Assembly: GCF_900100255.1 (NCBI RefSeq)
Contig: NZ_FMTS01000003.1
Location: forward strand, 124,001-188,000
Source of the DNA: Asticcacaulis taihuensis
GTDB lineage: Bacteria > Pseudomonadota > Alphaproteobacteria > Caulobacterales > Caulobacteraceae
Reading direction: 5' to 3'
Length of the DNA stretch: 64,000 bases
Shown here one piece after another: positions 37,006-45,889 of the stretch (position 1 is the stretch's first letter; every line of letters begins with the position of its first letter). A program made the position numbers and the translations under genes. Below the pieces are notes generated by a model. The model was not told where the DNA came from. It ran no database searches and saw only the letters and a program-made list of their open reading frames with translations.

Positions 37006-38312
37006 CGTCTTACCTGGATAACCTGACCGATGATCCGGTACGCTGGGCGTGGGCTGGCGTCTGGGCCGCCGGGTTTATAGCAGTTTGCCTGTGGGCAGCG
37101 TTCAAAGGGCGGCGCAAATCCGAGGTGACCAGCGAATATCTGGTGCTCTATGCCTCCCAAACCGGCCAGGCTGAGGAGATTGCCAGAGACAACGCGGCTT
37201 CACTTGCAACGGGCGGGCGTGATGCGCAGGCCATTTCCACGGATAAGGTGACGGTGGCGCAATTGCGGGCGGCGAAGCATATTCTTTGCGTGATATCGAC
37301 AACGGGCGAGGGCGATGCACCGGACGAGGCCCTGCGCTTCGAAAAGACACTGATGCGGGAAGCGTACAATCTGGCGGGCCGGTCCGTGGCGGTCCTGGCC
37401 CTGGGCGACAGCAAATATGATCAGTTCTGCGCCTTCGGTCACCGGGTTTTCAACTGGCTGGTCTCATGCGGCGCCGAGGCTGTGGCGCCGGCGATCGAGG
37501 TCGATGATCTGGATGCGGGGGCGCTGAAAATATGGCACGACCTGCTGACCAATCTTGGCGGGCAAGAGAAGGCTCACTCGGATGACGGCTTGCCGTGGCG
37601 GCTGGAGGCGCGGACACGGCTTAATCCGCAGGGTACGCATCCACTCTATCGTCTCAGCTTTACCGGCCAGACCGCCGACTGGCAGGCGGGTGATCTGGTG
37701 GAAATCACCACGCCGCTTGGCCATCGCCGTGACTATTCGATCGCCAGCCTGCCGGAAGAGGGACGGCTGGACCTCTATGTCCGTGAAGTCCGCAAGGAAA
37801 ACGGCGAACCTGGTGACGGTTCTGGCCTGCTGATCGAAGGCATTCAGGTGGGTGATAACCTGCCGCTGCGGATTAAATCGCACAAGGGGTTCCATATGCC
37901 GGAAGGCGACGGGCCATTGCTGCTGATCGGCGCCGGTTCGGGACTGGCGGGCTTACGGGCGCATATCCTTCAGGCGCAGGCGCGCAAGGTCTGGCTGATC
38001 TATGGTGAGCGCCATCCGGAGCATGACGGTGCCTTGGCCGACGAAATGAAAATCTGGCGCGACGAGGGCCGTCTGGCGCGTCTCGATCTGGCTTTTTCAC
38101 GGCCCGATGATGGCGAGGGGCAGTATGTCCAAGCAATCGTGGCGGCGAACTGTACCGATATTCCCGCCTGGTTGGGCACGGACGGTGCGATCCTGTGCTG
38201 TGGTGGTCGTGAGATGGGCCTTGAGGTCGAGCAGGCGCTGGCAGGCGCGCTCGGCCAGGCGTGGGTCGATGACGCCAAGATATCCGGGCGATATCGCCGC
38301 GACCTTTATTAA
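37002..38312 (+). CDS. Membrane-anchored CysJ-like flavodoxin/NAD(P)H reductase
   Basis: A 436-residue flavoprotein. One helix (about 15-34) anchors it. A flavodoxin domain has the FMN loop SQTGQAE at 52-58, and an FNR-type module has RDYSIAS for FAD and LLLIGAGSGLAGL for nucleotide, ending GRYRRDLY like CysJ. It should take electrons from NADPH through FAD to FMN in the cytosol and hand them to the PepSY protein. The start overlaps the apbE stop. A stand-alone sulfite reductase flavoprotein is less likely because of the anchor and the neighbours. Confidence 0.87.
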   Translation: MTSYLDNLTDDPVRWAWAGVWAAGFIAVCLWAAFKGRRKSEVTSEYLVLYASQTGQAEEIARDNAASLATGGRDAQAISTDKVTVAQLRAAKHILCVISTTGEGDAPDEALRFEKTLMREAYNLAGRSVAVLALGDSKYDQFCAFGHRVFNWLVSCGAEAVAPAIEVDDLDAGALKIWHDLLTNLGGQEKAHSDDGLPWRLEARTRLNPQGTHPLYRLSFTGQTADWQAGDLVEITTPLGHRRDYSIASLPEEGRLDLYVREVRKENGEPGDGSGLLIEGIQVGDNLPLRIKSHKGFHMPEGDGPLLLIGAGSGLAGLRAHILQAQARKVWLIYGERHPEHDGALADEMKIWRDEGRLARLDLAFSRPDDGEGQYVQAIVAANCTDIPAWLGTDGAILCCGGREMGLEVEQALAGALGQAWVDDAKISGRYRRDLY

Positions 38313-38334
38313 GAATGATTTTTGGGAGCCTATT

Positions 38335-39150
38335 ATGTTGAAACCAGTCCTGTCCGGCCTTGCGGTGGCCGCCCTGTTTGTAGCGGGGGCTGCCGAAGCG
38401 CGCACCAGCTATATCCTGCCCTATAATTTCGCCCCGACCGAAGCCTATATCACGGCCGAAGCCGCGACCTCGGAGAACGTCTTTGTGCCGGAAGGCGCTC
38501 TGAAGGTCGACAGCTTTCAGATCATCGATGACAAGGGAGCGGCCACGCCTGCCAAGGGAACACAGTTCAAGGAAGTGACCCTGTTCGAATCCGCCCTGCC
38601 GCACGAAGGCACCTTTCGCCTGACCACGGGCAATGTGGAAATGCGCTCGATGCAGATGGTCGAGGTCGATGGCAAATGGCGCCCGGTACGCGGACCCGGT
38701 GGACCGGGCACTCCGGGGGGGCAAATGCTGCAACAACCCGCCATTTCCGCCGACGCCAAAACGGTGACCGTCAAGGGCATGAGCCGCGCCGACAGCTATA
38801 TTTCGCTGAAAAAGCCGTCTGATACCTTGCCGCCGCTGGAAGGCAAGGGGCTGGAAATCGCGCCGGTGTCGCATCCAAGTCGTCTCTTCGCTGGAGGCAC
38901 GTTCGACTTCACCGTGGTCTTCGACGGCAAGCCCTTGCCGGCGGCGGATTTCAAGATCGAGCGCGGCGGCGACCAGTATCGTGATGCCAGCTATGTCTAT
39001 ACCGGCACCACGGATGCTGGCGGCAAGGCGCAGGTGGCATTCGATACGCCGGGCGTCTATGTGATTGAGATGAGCCGCAACTGGCAGGATGGAGATCAAT
39101 CCGATCCGCGCAACTGGTCCTACAGTCTTACGCTTGAAGTCGCGCCTTAA
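38335..39150 (+). CDS. DUF4198 periplasmic protein
   Basis: A 271-residue exported protein. A signal peptide (LKPVLSGLAVAALFVAGAA) ends near EARTS. Ig-like beta-rich DUF4198 features include FDGKPLPAADFKIERGG near 199 and VYVIEMSRNWQDG near the C-terminus. DUF4198 proteins occur with metal-transport and flavinylation operons; the exact role is unknown. It is the last gene of the PepSY-DUF2271-ApbE-reductase operon and ends 23 bp into the end of the convergent siroheme methyltransferase gene. Confidence 0.8.
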   Translation: MLKPVLSGLAVAALFVAGAAEARTSYILPYNFAPTEAYITAEAATSENVFVPEGALKVDSFQIIDDKGAATPAKGTQFKEVTLFESALPHEGTFRLTTGNVEMRSMQMVEVDGKWRPVRGPGGPGTPGGQMLQQPAISADAKTVTVKGMSRADSYISLKKPSDTLPPLEGKGLEIAPVSHPSRLFAGGTFDFTVVFDGKPLPAADFKIERGGDQYRDASYVYTGTTDAGGKAQVAFDTPGVYVIEMSRNWQDGDQSDPRNWSYSLTLEVAP

Positions 39151-40045
39151 CAGGCCCAGAATTGAGCAAGGCCAGGCGGGCGTAGCCAAAGGCGACGCCG
39201 ATACCCATCAGCACCGGACCGTCAAAGGCCGCCTGGGCAACCAGCGCGGCCATTTCCGTCAGTGTGCCGGAAAGGGCGCGAGCGGTCGGGCGTCCGGCAT
39301 TTTCGATAATAACCACAGGCGTTTGTGGCGAACGGCCGGCGTGCAGTAGGCTGGCCTCGATATGGTCGGCATTGTGCGACGACATATAGAAGACGAGCGA
39401 GACCATCGGATCGCTGATGCTCTCATGGCGCAGGTCGATCGAGCCATCCTTTGTGCGGCCGGTCAGGAAAGTGACCGAGCGCGCTTCGCCGCGATGGGTG
39501 AGCGGAAAGGCAAATTGTGCCGCGGCGGCGGAAGCCGCGGTGACGCCCGGCAGGGTCTTGTGGCCGATGTCGTGGGCTTCCAGATAAAGGCGCTCTTCCT
39601 CGACGCGGCCAAAGACCGACGGATCGCCGCCCTTCAGCCGCACGACATGCAGGCCCTTCTTCGCCAGCCGCACCATCAGGGCGTTGGTCTTGTCCTGGGA
39701 AACGCTGAGGCGGTCGCCGCGCTTGCCGACGCAGATCTTGACGCATTTCTGCGGTGCCAGGGCGAGGATATCTTCCGAGACCAGGGCGTCGTAGAGCAGG
39801 GCCTGCGCCGATTGCAGGGCCTTCAGCGCACCGAGCGTCAGGTGATCGGCATCGCCGGGACCGGCGCCGACGAGAGAGACGAAGCCCTTCCGATCCTCCC
39901 CTGCGAAGCGGGGGAGGGGGACCACGAAGTGGTGGAGGGGGCTGACAGACGGTGGCTTTGCCCCCTCCGTCATCGACACCAGCCCTTCGGGCTTCGCGCT
40001 GACACCTCCCCCGCAAGCAGGGGAGGATAAAGAGTTACGCGGCAT
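39128..40045 (-). CDS. cobA: Uroporphyrinogen-III C-methyltransferase
   Basis: About 305 residues. The tetrapyrrole methylase core begins near FVSLVGAGPGDADHLTL and has VVRLKGGDPSVFGR, PGVTAASAAAA and LTHRGEARSVTFLTG, all typical of SUMT (CobA/CysG C-terminal domain). It makes precorrin-2 for siroheme, the prosthetic group of NirB. About 54 N-terminal codons (39886-40045) are read through an intergenic-type palindromic repeat (LSSPACGGGVS, LPRFAGEDRK) and are foreign to the family. The ATG at 40045 overlaps the end of nasA; the true start may lie farther in. The methylase core is intact. Confidence 0.85.
   Translation of the reverse strand: MPRNSLSSPACGGGVSAKPEGLVSMTEGAKPPSVSPLHHFVVPLPRFAGEDRKGFVSLVGAGPGDADHLTLGALKALQSAQALLYDALVSEDILALAPQKCVKICVGKRGDRLSVSQDKTNALMVRLAKKGLHVVRLKGGDPSVFGRVEEERLYLEAHDIGHKTLPGVTAASAAAAQFAFPLTHRGEARSVTFLTGRTKDGSIDLRHESISDPMVSLVFYMSSHNADHIEASLLHAGRSPQTPVVIIENAGRPTARALSGTLTEMAALVAQAAFDGPVLMGIGVAFGYARLALLNSGPVKARLQA
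39893..40028. repeat. Palindromic repeat, family A variant, at the 5' end of cobA
   Basis: Hairpins made of CCTCCCCTGCGAAGCGGGGGAGG at one end and CCTCCCCCGCAAGCAGGGGAGG at the other bracket a middle with TGGAGGGGGC and GCCCCCTCC arms. It keeps an open frame through the start of cobA. Confidence 0.8.
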
Positions 40046-42698
40046 GGGCGGTCTCCTTTGCATGTTTCAGCAGGCATTGCTTCAGTTCGCCCTTGCACGA
40101 ACCACAGGCCGTGCCGGCGGTGGTCGCTTCGCCAATGGCCTCGACGGTGAGGGCGCCATCGGCAATGGCGGCAGTGATGGTTTTTTCACCGACGCTGCGG
40201 CAGGCGCAGATAATCCGGCCCTTGTCCTGCACGCCGGGCAGGCGGCCGATCAGCAGGGCGGCGCGGTCCTTGGCATCCAGCACCAGGTCGCCGAAGCGTT
40301 CCAGCAGCCAGTCGCGGGGCGGCAGGCGCTTATGGATCGGTGCGATGAAAAGAACGCGGGTCAGGCGGCCATCCTCGATGCGGACGCGGCGGGTCAGGCC
40401 GGTAGTCACGTCGTCGAGGCTCTGGGTGATCTCGATGCCGGAAATATCCATCGGCGCGATGCCGGCCAGTTCGAAACAATCGGCGAAGGCGTGGCTGGAC
40501 CGCCGCCACACGGCATCACCAAAGTCGGGCAACTCACCGTCGAAATCGCGTGGTGTCATGATGAATCCGTGCCAGGCCTCGTTATAGGCAGAGACCCGCG
40601 CCGGGGTGTGCTTGAATTCCGGCTGTCCGGACATCGGATCGACCGCCGGATTGACCATTTGGTTGGCGCGGCCAAAGGGGGCGAACTGACGCGTCCAGTG
40701 CATAGGCACGCTCAGATTGCCTTCGCGCACATCGTCGGTGACGCGGGCTTTCAGGATTGCTTCGCCAAATGCCGTGGTGACGATAGACAGGCGGCTATCC
40801 CTGATGCCAAGGCGTTTGGCGTCCGTCGGATGGATATCCAGCAGAGGCTCGTTGATATGGCGGTTCAGTTCGGGCGCCAAGGCGGTGCGTGTCATCGTGT
40901 GCCAGTGGTCGCGGACGCGGGCGCTGTTCAGGCTGAATGGAAATTCTGGCGTAGGCTTGTTGGCCGGACCAGTGGGCTTTGGTGCGATCAGGCGGGCGCG
41001 GCCATTCGGCGTGGCGAAACGGCCATCGGCAAAGAGACGGTGCGTGGAGCCAGCCGCAGTCACAGGCCAGCGCGTCGGCGTGAGCGTGTCATAGGCGTCG
41101 CGGTTTAGTCCGGTCAGGCCGCCGAGGTTCAGAAACCGTTGGCCGGTATTCTCGAAAGCGGTCAGCCCGGCGTGTTCGGCGAAGACCTCGTGCGGACCTT
41201 TCCAGCTAAAAGCTTTGTCCCAGGCGCTGTTCATGCGGCGGGCCACTTCGGCGATGATCGCCCAGTCGGGACGGACTTGGCCGGGCAGGGTGGTCATGCG
41301 ACGCTGGCGCGAGATGACGCGCTCGGAATTGGTGACCGTGCCGTCTTTCTCGCCCCAGGCGGCGGCCGGAAGCTGGATATGCGCCATATCCATCGTATCC
41401 GTGCGGGCGATGACATCGGAGACCACGACCAGTTCGCAGTTGGACAGGGCTTCGTGGATGCGGTTGCCGTCCGGCATAGAGACCATTGGATTGGTGGCCA
41501 TGATCCAGATGGCCTTGACCTTGCCTGTGCGCACAGCCTCGAACATATCGACCGCCTTCAGGCCGGGTTTCGGCGCGATGGTCGGCGATTGCCAGTAGCG
41601 TTGAACAATCGCCTTGGAGGCATCATCGAAATCCATGTGCGCAGCCAGCATATTGGCCAGGCCGCCGACCTCGCGGCCGCCCATGGCATTGGGCTGGCCG
41701 GTGATCGAGAAGGGCGCGGCGCCAGGCTTGCCAACCTTACCGGAGAGCAGGTGGGCATTGATCAGGGCCAGCCCCTTGTGGACGCCCTGGGACGACTGGT
41801 TGGAGCCCATGGAGAACAGGCTGACCGTCTTTTCGGTATGGAGGAAGGCATCGTAGAAGGCTTTAAGATCGGCCGGCGAAATCCCGCAATCGTGGGCAAT
41901 GGCGTCCAGGCTCTGATCATCCTCGCAAAGCGCCGCCATCAAGCGCGAATAGCCTTCCGTATGCTGGTCGATGAAGTCATGATCGACGGCATTACGGGCG
42001 ATCAGGTGAGCGCACAGACCATTCCACAGGCGCACATCGGTCTGTGGCCGGATCATCAGGTGCAGGTCGGCGGCCTTGGCGGTATCGGTGCGTTTGGGGT
42101 CGATGCAGACGCGCATCTGGCCTTCTCGCGCCTCGATGCGGCGATAGAGCACCGGATGGGTCCAGGCGGCGTTGTGGCCGGAAAAGACCAGCAGGTCGGC
42201 CAGCTCGAGATCCTCATAGGTGCCGGGCACCAGGTCGGCGCCGAAGGCCTGCTTGTGCGCCGCCACCGCCGATGACATGCACAGGCGTGAATTGGTATCG
42301 ACATTGGCCGTGCCGATATAGCCCTTGGCCAGTTTGTTGACAGCGTAATAGTCCTCGGTCAGCAACTGGCCGGAGACATAGAAGGCGACGGCATCGGGGC
42401 CGTGTTCGCTGATGATGGCGTTGAACTTGTGCGCCACGGCGTCCAGGGCTTCGTCCCAGCTTGTTGGTTCGAAACCATTGGCGGTACGCATTTTCGGTTC
42501 AAGCAGCCGGCCTTCGAGGCCAAAGGTATTGCCGAGCGCCGTGCCCTTGGAGCACAGGCGGCCTTGGTTAGCCGGGTGGGTTTCGTCGCCCTTGACCGAC
42601 ATGCGGCGGCCGCCGGTCAGTTCCGCCTTCACGCCGCATCCGACCCCGCAATAGGGGCAGGTCGTTTTCATCGTGACGGGCGGCGTGGACTCGAACAT
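40035..42698 (-). CDS. nasA: Assimilatory nitrate reductase, molybdopterin catalytic subunit
   Basis: An 887-residue Mo-bis-MGD enzyme reducing nitrate to nitrite in the cytoplasm. An N-terminal [4Fe-4S] site uses Cys14, 17, 21 and 49 (CPYCGVGC ... RLCSKG). The molybdopterin domains follow, with VDTNSRLCMSSAV, and then a molybdopterin-dinucleotide-binding end domain. A C-terminal BFD-like [2Fe-2S] domain has ICACRS and TACGSCKGEL. It fits the NasA/NarB group with an added BFD domain. It lies downstream of nirD across a 150-bp palindromic repeat and overlaps the extended cobA start. Confidence 0.94.
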   Translation of the reverse strand: MFESTPPVTMKTTCPYCGVGCGVKAELTGGRRMSVKGDETHPANQGRLCSKGTALGNTFGLEGRLLEPKMRTANGFEPTSWDEALDAVAHKFNAIISEHGPDAVAFYVSGQLLTEDYYAVNKLAKGYIGTANVDTNSRLCMSSAVAAHKQAFGADLVPGTYEDLELADLLVFSGHNAAWTHPVLYRRIEAREGQMRVCIDPKRTDTAKAADLHLMIRPQTDVRLWNGLCAHLIARNAVDHDFIDQHTEGYSRLMAALCEDDQSLDAIAHDCGISPADLKAFYDAFLHTEKTVSLFSMGSNQSSQGVHKGLALINAHLLSGKVGKPGAAPFSITGQPNAMGGREVGGLANMLAAHMDFDDASKAIVQRYWQSPTIAPKPGLKAVDMFEAVRTGKVKAIWIMATNPMVSMPDGNRIHEALSNCELVVVSDVIARTDTMDMAHIQLPAAAWGEKDGTVTNSERVISRQRRMTTLPGQVRPDWAIIAEVARRMNSAWDKAFSWKGPHEVFAEHAGLTAFENTGQRFLNLGGLTGLNRDAYDTLTPTRWPVTAAGSTHRLFADGRFATPNGRARLIAPKPTGPANKPTPEFPFSLNSARVRDHWHTMTRTALAPELNRHINEPLLDIHPTDAKRLGIRDSRLSIVTTAFGEAILKARVTDDVREGNLSVPMHWTRQFAPFGRANQMVNPAVDPMSGQPEFKHTPARVSAYNEAWHGFIMTPRDFDGELPDFGDAVWRRSSHAFADCFELAGIAPMDISGIEITQSLDDVTTGLTRRVRIEDGRLTRVLFIAPIHKRLPPRDWLLERFGDLVLDAKDRAALLIGRLPGVQDKGRIICACRSVGEKTITAAIADGALTVEAIGEATTAGTACGSCKGELKQCLLKHAKETAHAA

Positions 42699-42730
42699 GA
42701 TTGGAGGTATCCGAACGGTGGCTGTTTAGA

Positions 42731-42856
42731 TCTCCCCCTCTTGGAGGGGGAGGTGGCGCGCAGCGCCGGAGGGGGTAACAACCGACGGAAATTTACCCCC
42801 TCTTGAAAATGGCTTGCGCCATTTCCAAGCTCCCCCTCCAAGAGGGGGAGAGCTAA
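42731..42856. repeat. Palindromic repeat, family A variant, between nasA and nirD
   Basis: About 125 bp with outer arms CTCCCCCTCTTGGAGGGGGAG and CTCCCCCTCCAAGAGGGGGAG, and inner GGCGCGCAGCGCC and ATGGCTTGCGCCAT hairpins. It fills the gap between two nitrate genes that should be co-expressed. Confidence 0.8.
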
Positions 42857-43188
42857 AAGTTCAGTCCCAGCAGAATGCGGCCGTCCGCAATCTTCAGCGG
42901 CACGGTGGGGGTGCAGCCTTTGCCGGCGTCGGCGCCCAGGGCCTCGCCGCTCTCCAACGAAATCGACCAGTTGTGCAGCGGACAGGCTATGGCGCGACCA
43001 TGGACAATGCCTTCGGACAGCGGACCGCCCTTGTGCGGGCACTTGTCGAAGACGGCGTAGTATTCGTCGGCCACCGTGCGGAAGACGGCGATGGCGCCCA
43101 TGACGGTTTCGACGCGGCGGGCGCTTTGCGGAGCCACCTCGATGGCCGCGCCGACATCCGTCCAGTTGATCATGACATTCGCATTCAT
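42853..43188 (-). CDS. nirD: Nitrite reductase small subunit with Rieske-type ligands
   Basis: A 111-residue Rieske-fold protein with Cys50/His52 in CPHKGG and Cys69/His72 in CPLHNW, the ligands of a [2Fe-2S] Rieske cluster. E. coli NirD lacks these, while assimilatory NasE-type partners often keep them. It works with NirB to give NAD(P)H-dependent nitrite to ammonia reduction. The start overlaps the nirB stop by four bases (ATGA), so translation is coupled. Confidence 0.92.
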   Translation of the reverse strand: MNANVMINWTDVGAAIEVAPQSARRVETVMGAIAVFRTVADEYYAVFDKCPHKGGPLSEGIVHGRAIACPLHNWSISLESGEALGADAGKGCTPTVPLKIADGRILLGLNF

Positions 43189-45662
43189 TCAGCAGGCTCC
43201 GGTTGGGTAAAGCCTTCTCGCAGATCGGCAAGAGGCGAAAAGACCTTGGCGGGTTCGGATTTCGGCGCATGTTCGGCCCACGGATCGACCTGATAGACCG
43301 CCTGGCTTTCCAGGAAGCGAGCCACCAGTGCGGCACGCATTTCCGGTTCGGCCAGACGATCCTTGACGAATTGCAGACCGACCCGCTCGATCCAGGGCGC
43401 GGTGCGCTCCAGATACCAGGCGTCCTCGCGGTAAAGCTGAACGAAGGCTTTTCCCCATTCCAGTGCTTCCTGTTCGGTCGCCACCTTGGCAAGCAAGTCG
43501 GTGCCGCGCAGGTGGATGCCGGCGTTGCCGCCGACATGCAGCTCGTAGCCTGAGTCAACGCACACCACGCCGAAGTCCTTGATCGTCGCTTCTGCGCAGT
43601 TACGCGGGCAGCCGGAGACGGCCATCTTGAACTTATGCGGCATGTAGCTGCCCCAGGTCGCCTGCTCCAGCTTGACGCCGAGACCGGTCGAATCCTGCGT
43701 GCCGAAGCGGCACCATTCCGAACCGACGCAGGTCTTCACCGTGCGCAACGCCTTGGCATAGGCGTGGCCCGAAACCATGCCCGCAGCGTTGAGATCGGCC
43801 CAGACGGCGGGCAGGTCTTCCTTTTTGACTCCGAAGAGATCGAGGCGCTGGCCGCCGGTGACCTTGACCATCGGCACATTGAACTTGTCGACGACATCGG
43901 CAATGGCGCGCAGTTCCTTGGCCGAGGTCAGCCCGCCCCACATGCGCGGGACCACGCTGTAGGTGCCATCCTTCTGGATATTGGCGTGGTTGCGCTCATT
44001 GACGAAGCGCGAGCGCGGATCGTCCTTGTACTCGCGCGGCCAGGCACAGAGCAGGTAATAGTTCAGCGCCGGGCGGCAGGAGGAACAGCCATCGGGTGTT
44101 GTCCATTTCAGCGCCTGCATGACATCAGGCAGGGTCTTCAGTTCCTGCTCGATGATCGCCTTGCGGACATGCGCGTGACCATGCTCGGTGCATTTGCAGA
44201 CGGGTTTCGGGCCGGTCTGGGCCTTGAAACTATCCCCCAGGGTGCATTTCAGCAGGCTTTCGACAATGCCGGTGCAGGAGCCGCAGGAGGCCGAGGCCTT
44301 GCAGTGGCCGCGCACCTTGTCCAGCGTGTCGTTGCCGGAAGCGATCGACGCGACCACCTGACCCTTGGATACGCCATTGCAGCCGCACACTTCCGTGTCG
44401 TCGGGCCATGCCGCAATGGCGTCAGAAGGGTCCTGGCCGGCCAGGGCATTGGTGACGGCCTGACCGAAGATCAGGGTGTCGCGGATCGGGGCGATATCCT
44501 CGCCCTTTTTCATCAGGTCAAAATACCATCCGCCATCGGCCGCCTCGCCGAAAAGGACTGTGCCCACCAGTTTGTCGTCCTTGATGACGATGCGCTTGTA
44601 GACGCCGCGGCCCGGATCGCGGAAGACGATGTCCTCGCAGCCCTCACCGCCGGAGAACCGACCGGCCGAATAGAGATCGACGCCGGAAACCTTCAGGCGC
44701 GTGGCCATCTGCGTGCCGGCGTATGATGAGTCGACGTTCTTTTCCGTCAGGACATCGGCAAGCGTCCGGCACATATCCCAGATGGGTGCGACCAGGCCAT
44801 AGCATTGGCCGCGGTGCTGGGCGCATTCGCCGATGGCGAAGATGTTGGGGTCGGAGGTACGCATCTGGTCATCGACCACGATGCCGCGCTCGACCACCAG
44901 GCCGGAGGATTTCGCCGGCTCGACATGCGGATGGATGCCGACGGCCATGACCAACAGAGAGGCGGGGATGACGCGGCCGTCCTTCAGCTTCAGGCCCTCG
45001 ACATGGGTTTCGCCGAGAATGGCTTCGGACTGGGCGTTGAGCACAGAGATGACGCCGCGATCGAGCAGGGCCTTTTCCAGCAGGCGGCCGGCGGCCTCGT
45101 CGAGCTGACGCTCCATCAGCACATCGACCAGGTGGATGACCGTCGATTTCATGCCGCGCTTGGCCAGGCCATAGGCGGCTTCGAGGCCGAGCAGACCGCC
45201 GCCGATCACCACCGCCTCACCGCCATTATTGGCTGCCTGTGTCATCAGATCGACATCGAGCAGATCGCGGAAGGCGACGACGCCGTGAAGATCGGAGCCT
45301 GGCAGAGGCAGGCGGATCGGGTCTGAGCCCGTGGCCAGGATCAGCTTGTCATAGGCGATGGTCTGGCCATCGTGCAGCACCACATGCTTGGCGGCCGTCT
45401 CGATCGACTGCACCCAGTAGCCGAAGTGCGTCTTCACGCCATTGGAATCGTACCAGTCCTGGCTGTGAGTGACAATCTGATCGAAGGTCTTTTCCCCTGC
45501 CAGCACTGGCGACAACTGGATACGGTCATAGGTGGCGCATGGCTCGGCGCCGATGATCGAAATCTCGAAGCGCGTATCATCGCGTTTCAGAATTTCCTCG
45601 ACAATACGGCCCCCGGCCATGCCGGCGCCGATAATGACGATACGCTCTTTCTGTGTGGTCAT
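43185..45662 (-). CDS. nirB: Nitrite reductase large subunit, NAD(P)H-dependent
   Basis: An 825-residue cytosolic flavoprotein. An FAD/NAD(P) domain starts VIIGAGMAGGRIVEE, and GGGLLGLEAAYGLAKRG is the second dinucleotide motif. A BFD-like cluster follows (CGCNGVSKGQV ... SCGSCTG). A siroheme/[4Fe-4S] domain has CVGSEWCRFG and GCPRNCAEA, whose cysteines bind the cluster. It reduces nitrite to ammonium with siroheme supplied by CobA. The ATG at 45662 begins just after a leader with an intrinsic terminator and two ANTAR-type hairpins. Confidence 0.95.
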   Translation of the reverse strand: MTTQKERIVIIGAGMAGGRIVEEILKRDDTRFEISIIGAEPCATYDRIQLSPVLAGEKTFDQIVTHSQDWYDSNGVKTHFGYWVQSIETAAKHVVLHDGQTIAYDKLILATGSDPIRLPLPGSDLHGVVAFRDLLDVDLMTQAANNGGEAVVIGGGLLGLEAAYGLAKRGMKSTVIHLVDVLMERQLDEAAGRLLEKALLDRGVISVLNAQSEAILGETHVEGLKLKDGRVIPASLLVMAVGIHPHVEPAKSSGLVVERGIVVDDQMRTSDPNIFAIGECAQHRGQCYGLVAPIWDMCRTLADVLTEKNVDSSYAGTQMATRLKVSGVDLYSAGRFSGGEGCEDIVFRDPGRGVYKRIVIKDDKLVGTVLFGEAADGGWYFDLMKKGEDIAPIRDTLIFGQAVTNALAGQDPSDAIAAWPDDTEVCGCNGVSKGQVVASIASGNDTLDKVRGHCKASASCGSCTGIVESLLKCTLGDSFKAQTGPKPVCKCTEHGHAHVRKAIIEQELKTLPDVMQALKWTTPDGCSSCRPALNYYLLCAWPREYKDDPRSRFVNERNHANIQKDGTYSVVPRMWGGLTSAKELRAIADVVDKFNVPMVKVTGGQRLDLFGVKKEDLPAVWADLNAAGMVSGHAYAKALRTVKTCVGSEWCRFGTQDSTGLGVKLEQATWGSYMPHKFKMAVSGCPRNCAEATIKDFGVVCVDSGYELHVGGNAGIHLRGTDLLAKVATEQEALEWGKAFVQLYREDAWYLERTAPWIERVGLQFVKDRLAEPEMRAALVARFLESQAVYQVDPWAEHAPKSEPAKVFSPLADLREGFTQPEPAE

Positions 45663-45680
45663 TACTCGAACCCTTTGAGC

Positions 45681-45776
45681 AAAAAAAAGAGCCCCGAACC
45701 ACGCCACTCATTGCTGAGTAGCTGGTTCGGGACTCCATTGTCCTGATGGTGCGCCGCAGAAACCGCCGTTGGTTTC
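45681..45776 (-). promoter_or_regulatory. nirB leader: two-hairpin ANTAR antitermination element with terminator
   Basis: Read on the minus strand, the leader has three hairpins in order. P1 (45776-45759) is GAAACC/GGTTTC with hexaloop AACGGC. P2 (45743-45730) is GGAC/GTCC with hexaloop AATGGA. The terminator (45735-45681) has a 13-bp arm ending in TTTTTTTT, with one G-U pair. Both hexaloops have A at position 1 and G at 4, and the right strand of P2 is part of the terminator's left arm. This matches the known ANTAR-binding design, and a NasT-type ANTAR protein is encoded 4 kb upstream. Confidence 0.85.
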
Positions 45777-45889
45777 AGAAGCGCGAATGTGGTTGATCGA
45801 CAGTGATCAGATCTATGAGGCTACGGCAAAAGCGGAGATTGTCAACACGGAAAATGCGGTTATCCGATTTTGTGCGATGCGAAGGCAAT

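Noticed and set aside
45702-45719. ACTC/GAGU hairpin with loop AGCAAT as P2 in the nirB leader
   Set aside because: Loop position 4 is A, not G, and it lies in the terminator's apical part. GGAC-AATGGA-GTCC fits the ANTAR rule better and overlaps the terminator as expected.
45840-45845. TTGACA as the -35 of a nirB promoter
   Set aside because: No good -10 match at the right spacing; the nearest TAGATC is too far away.
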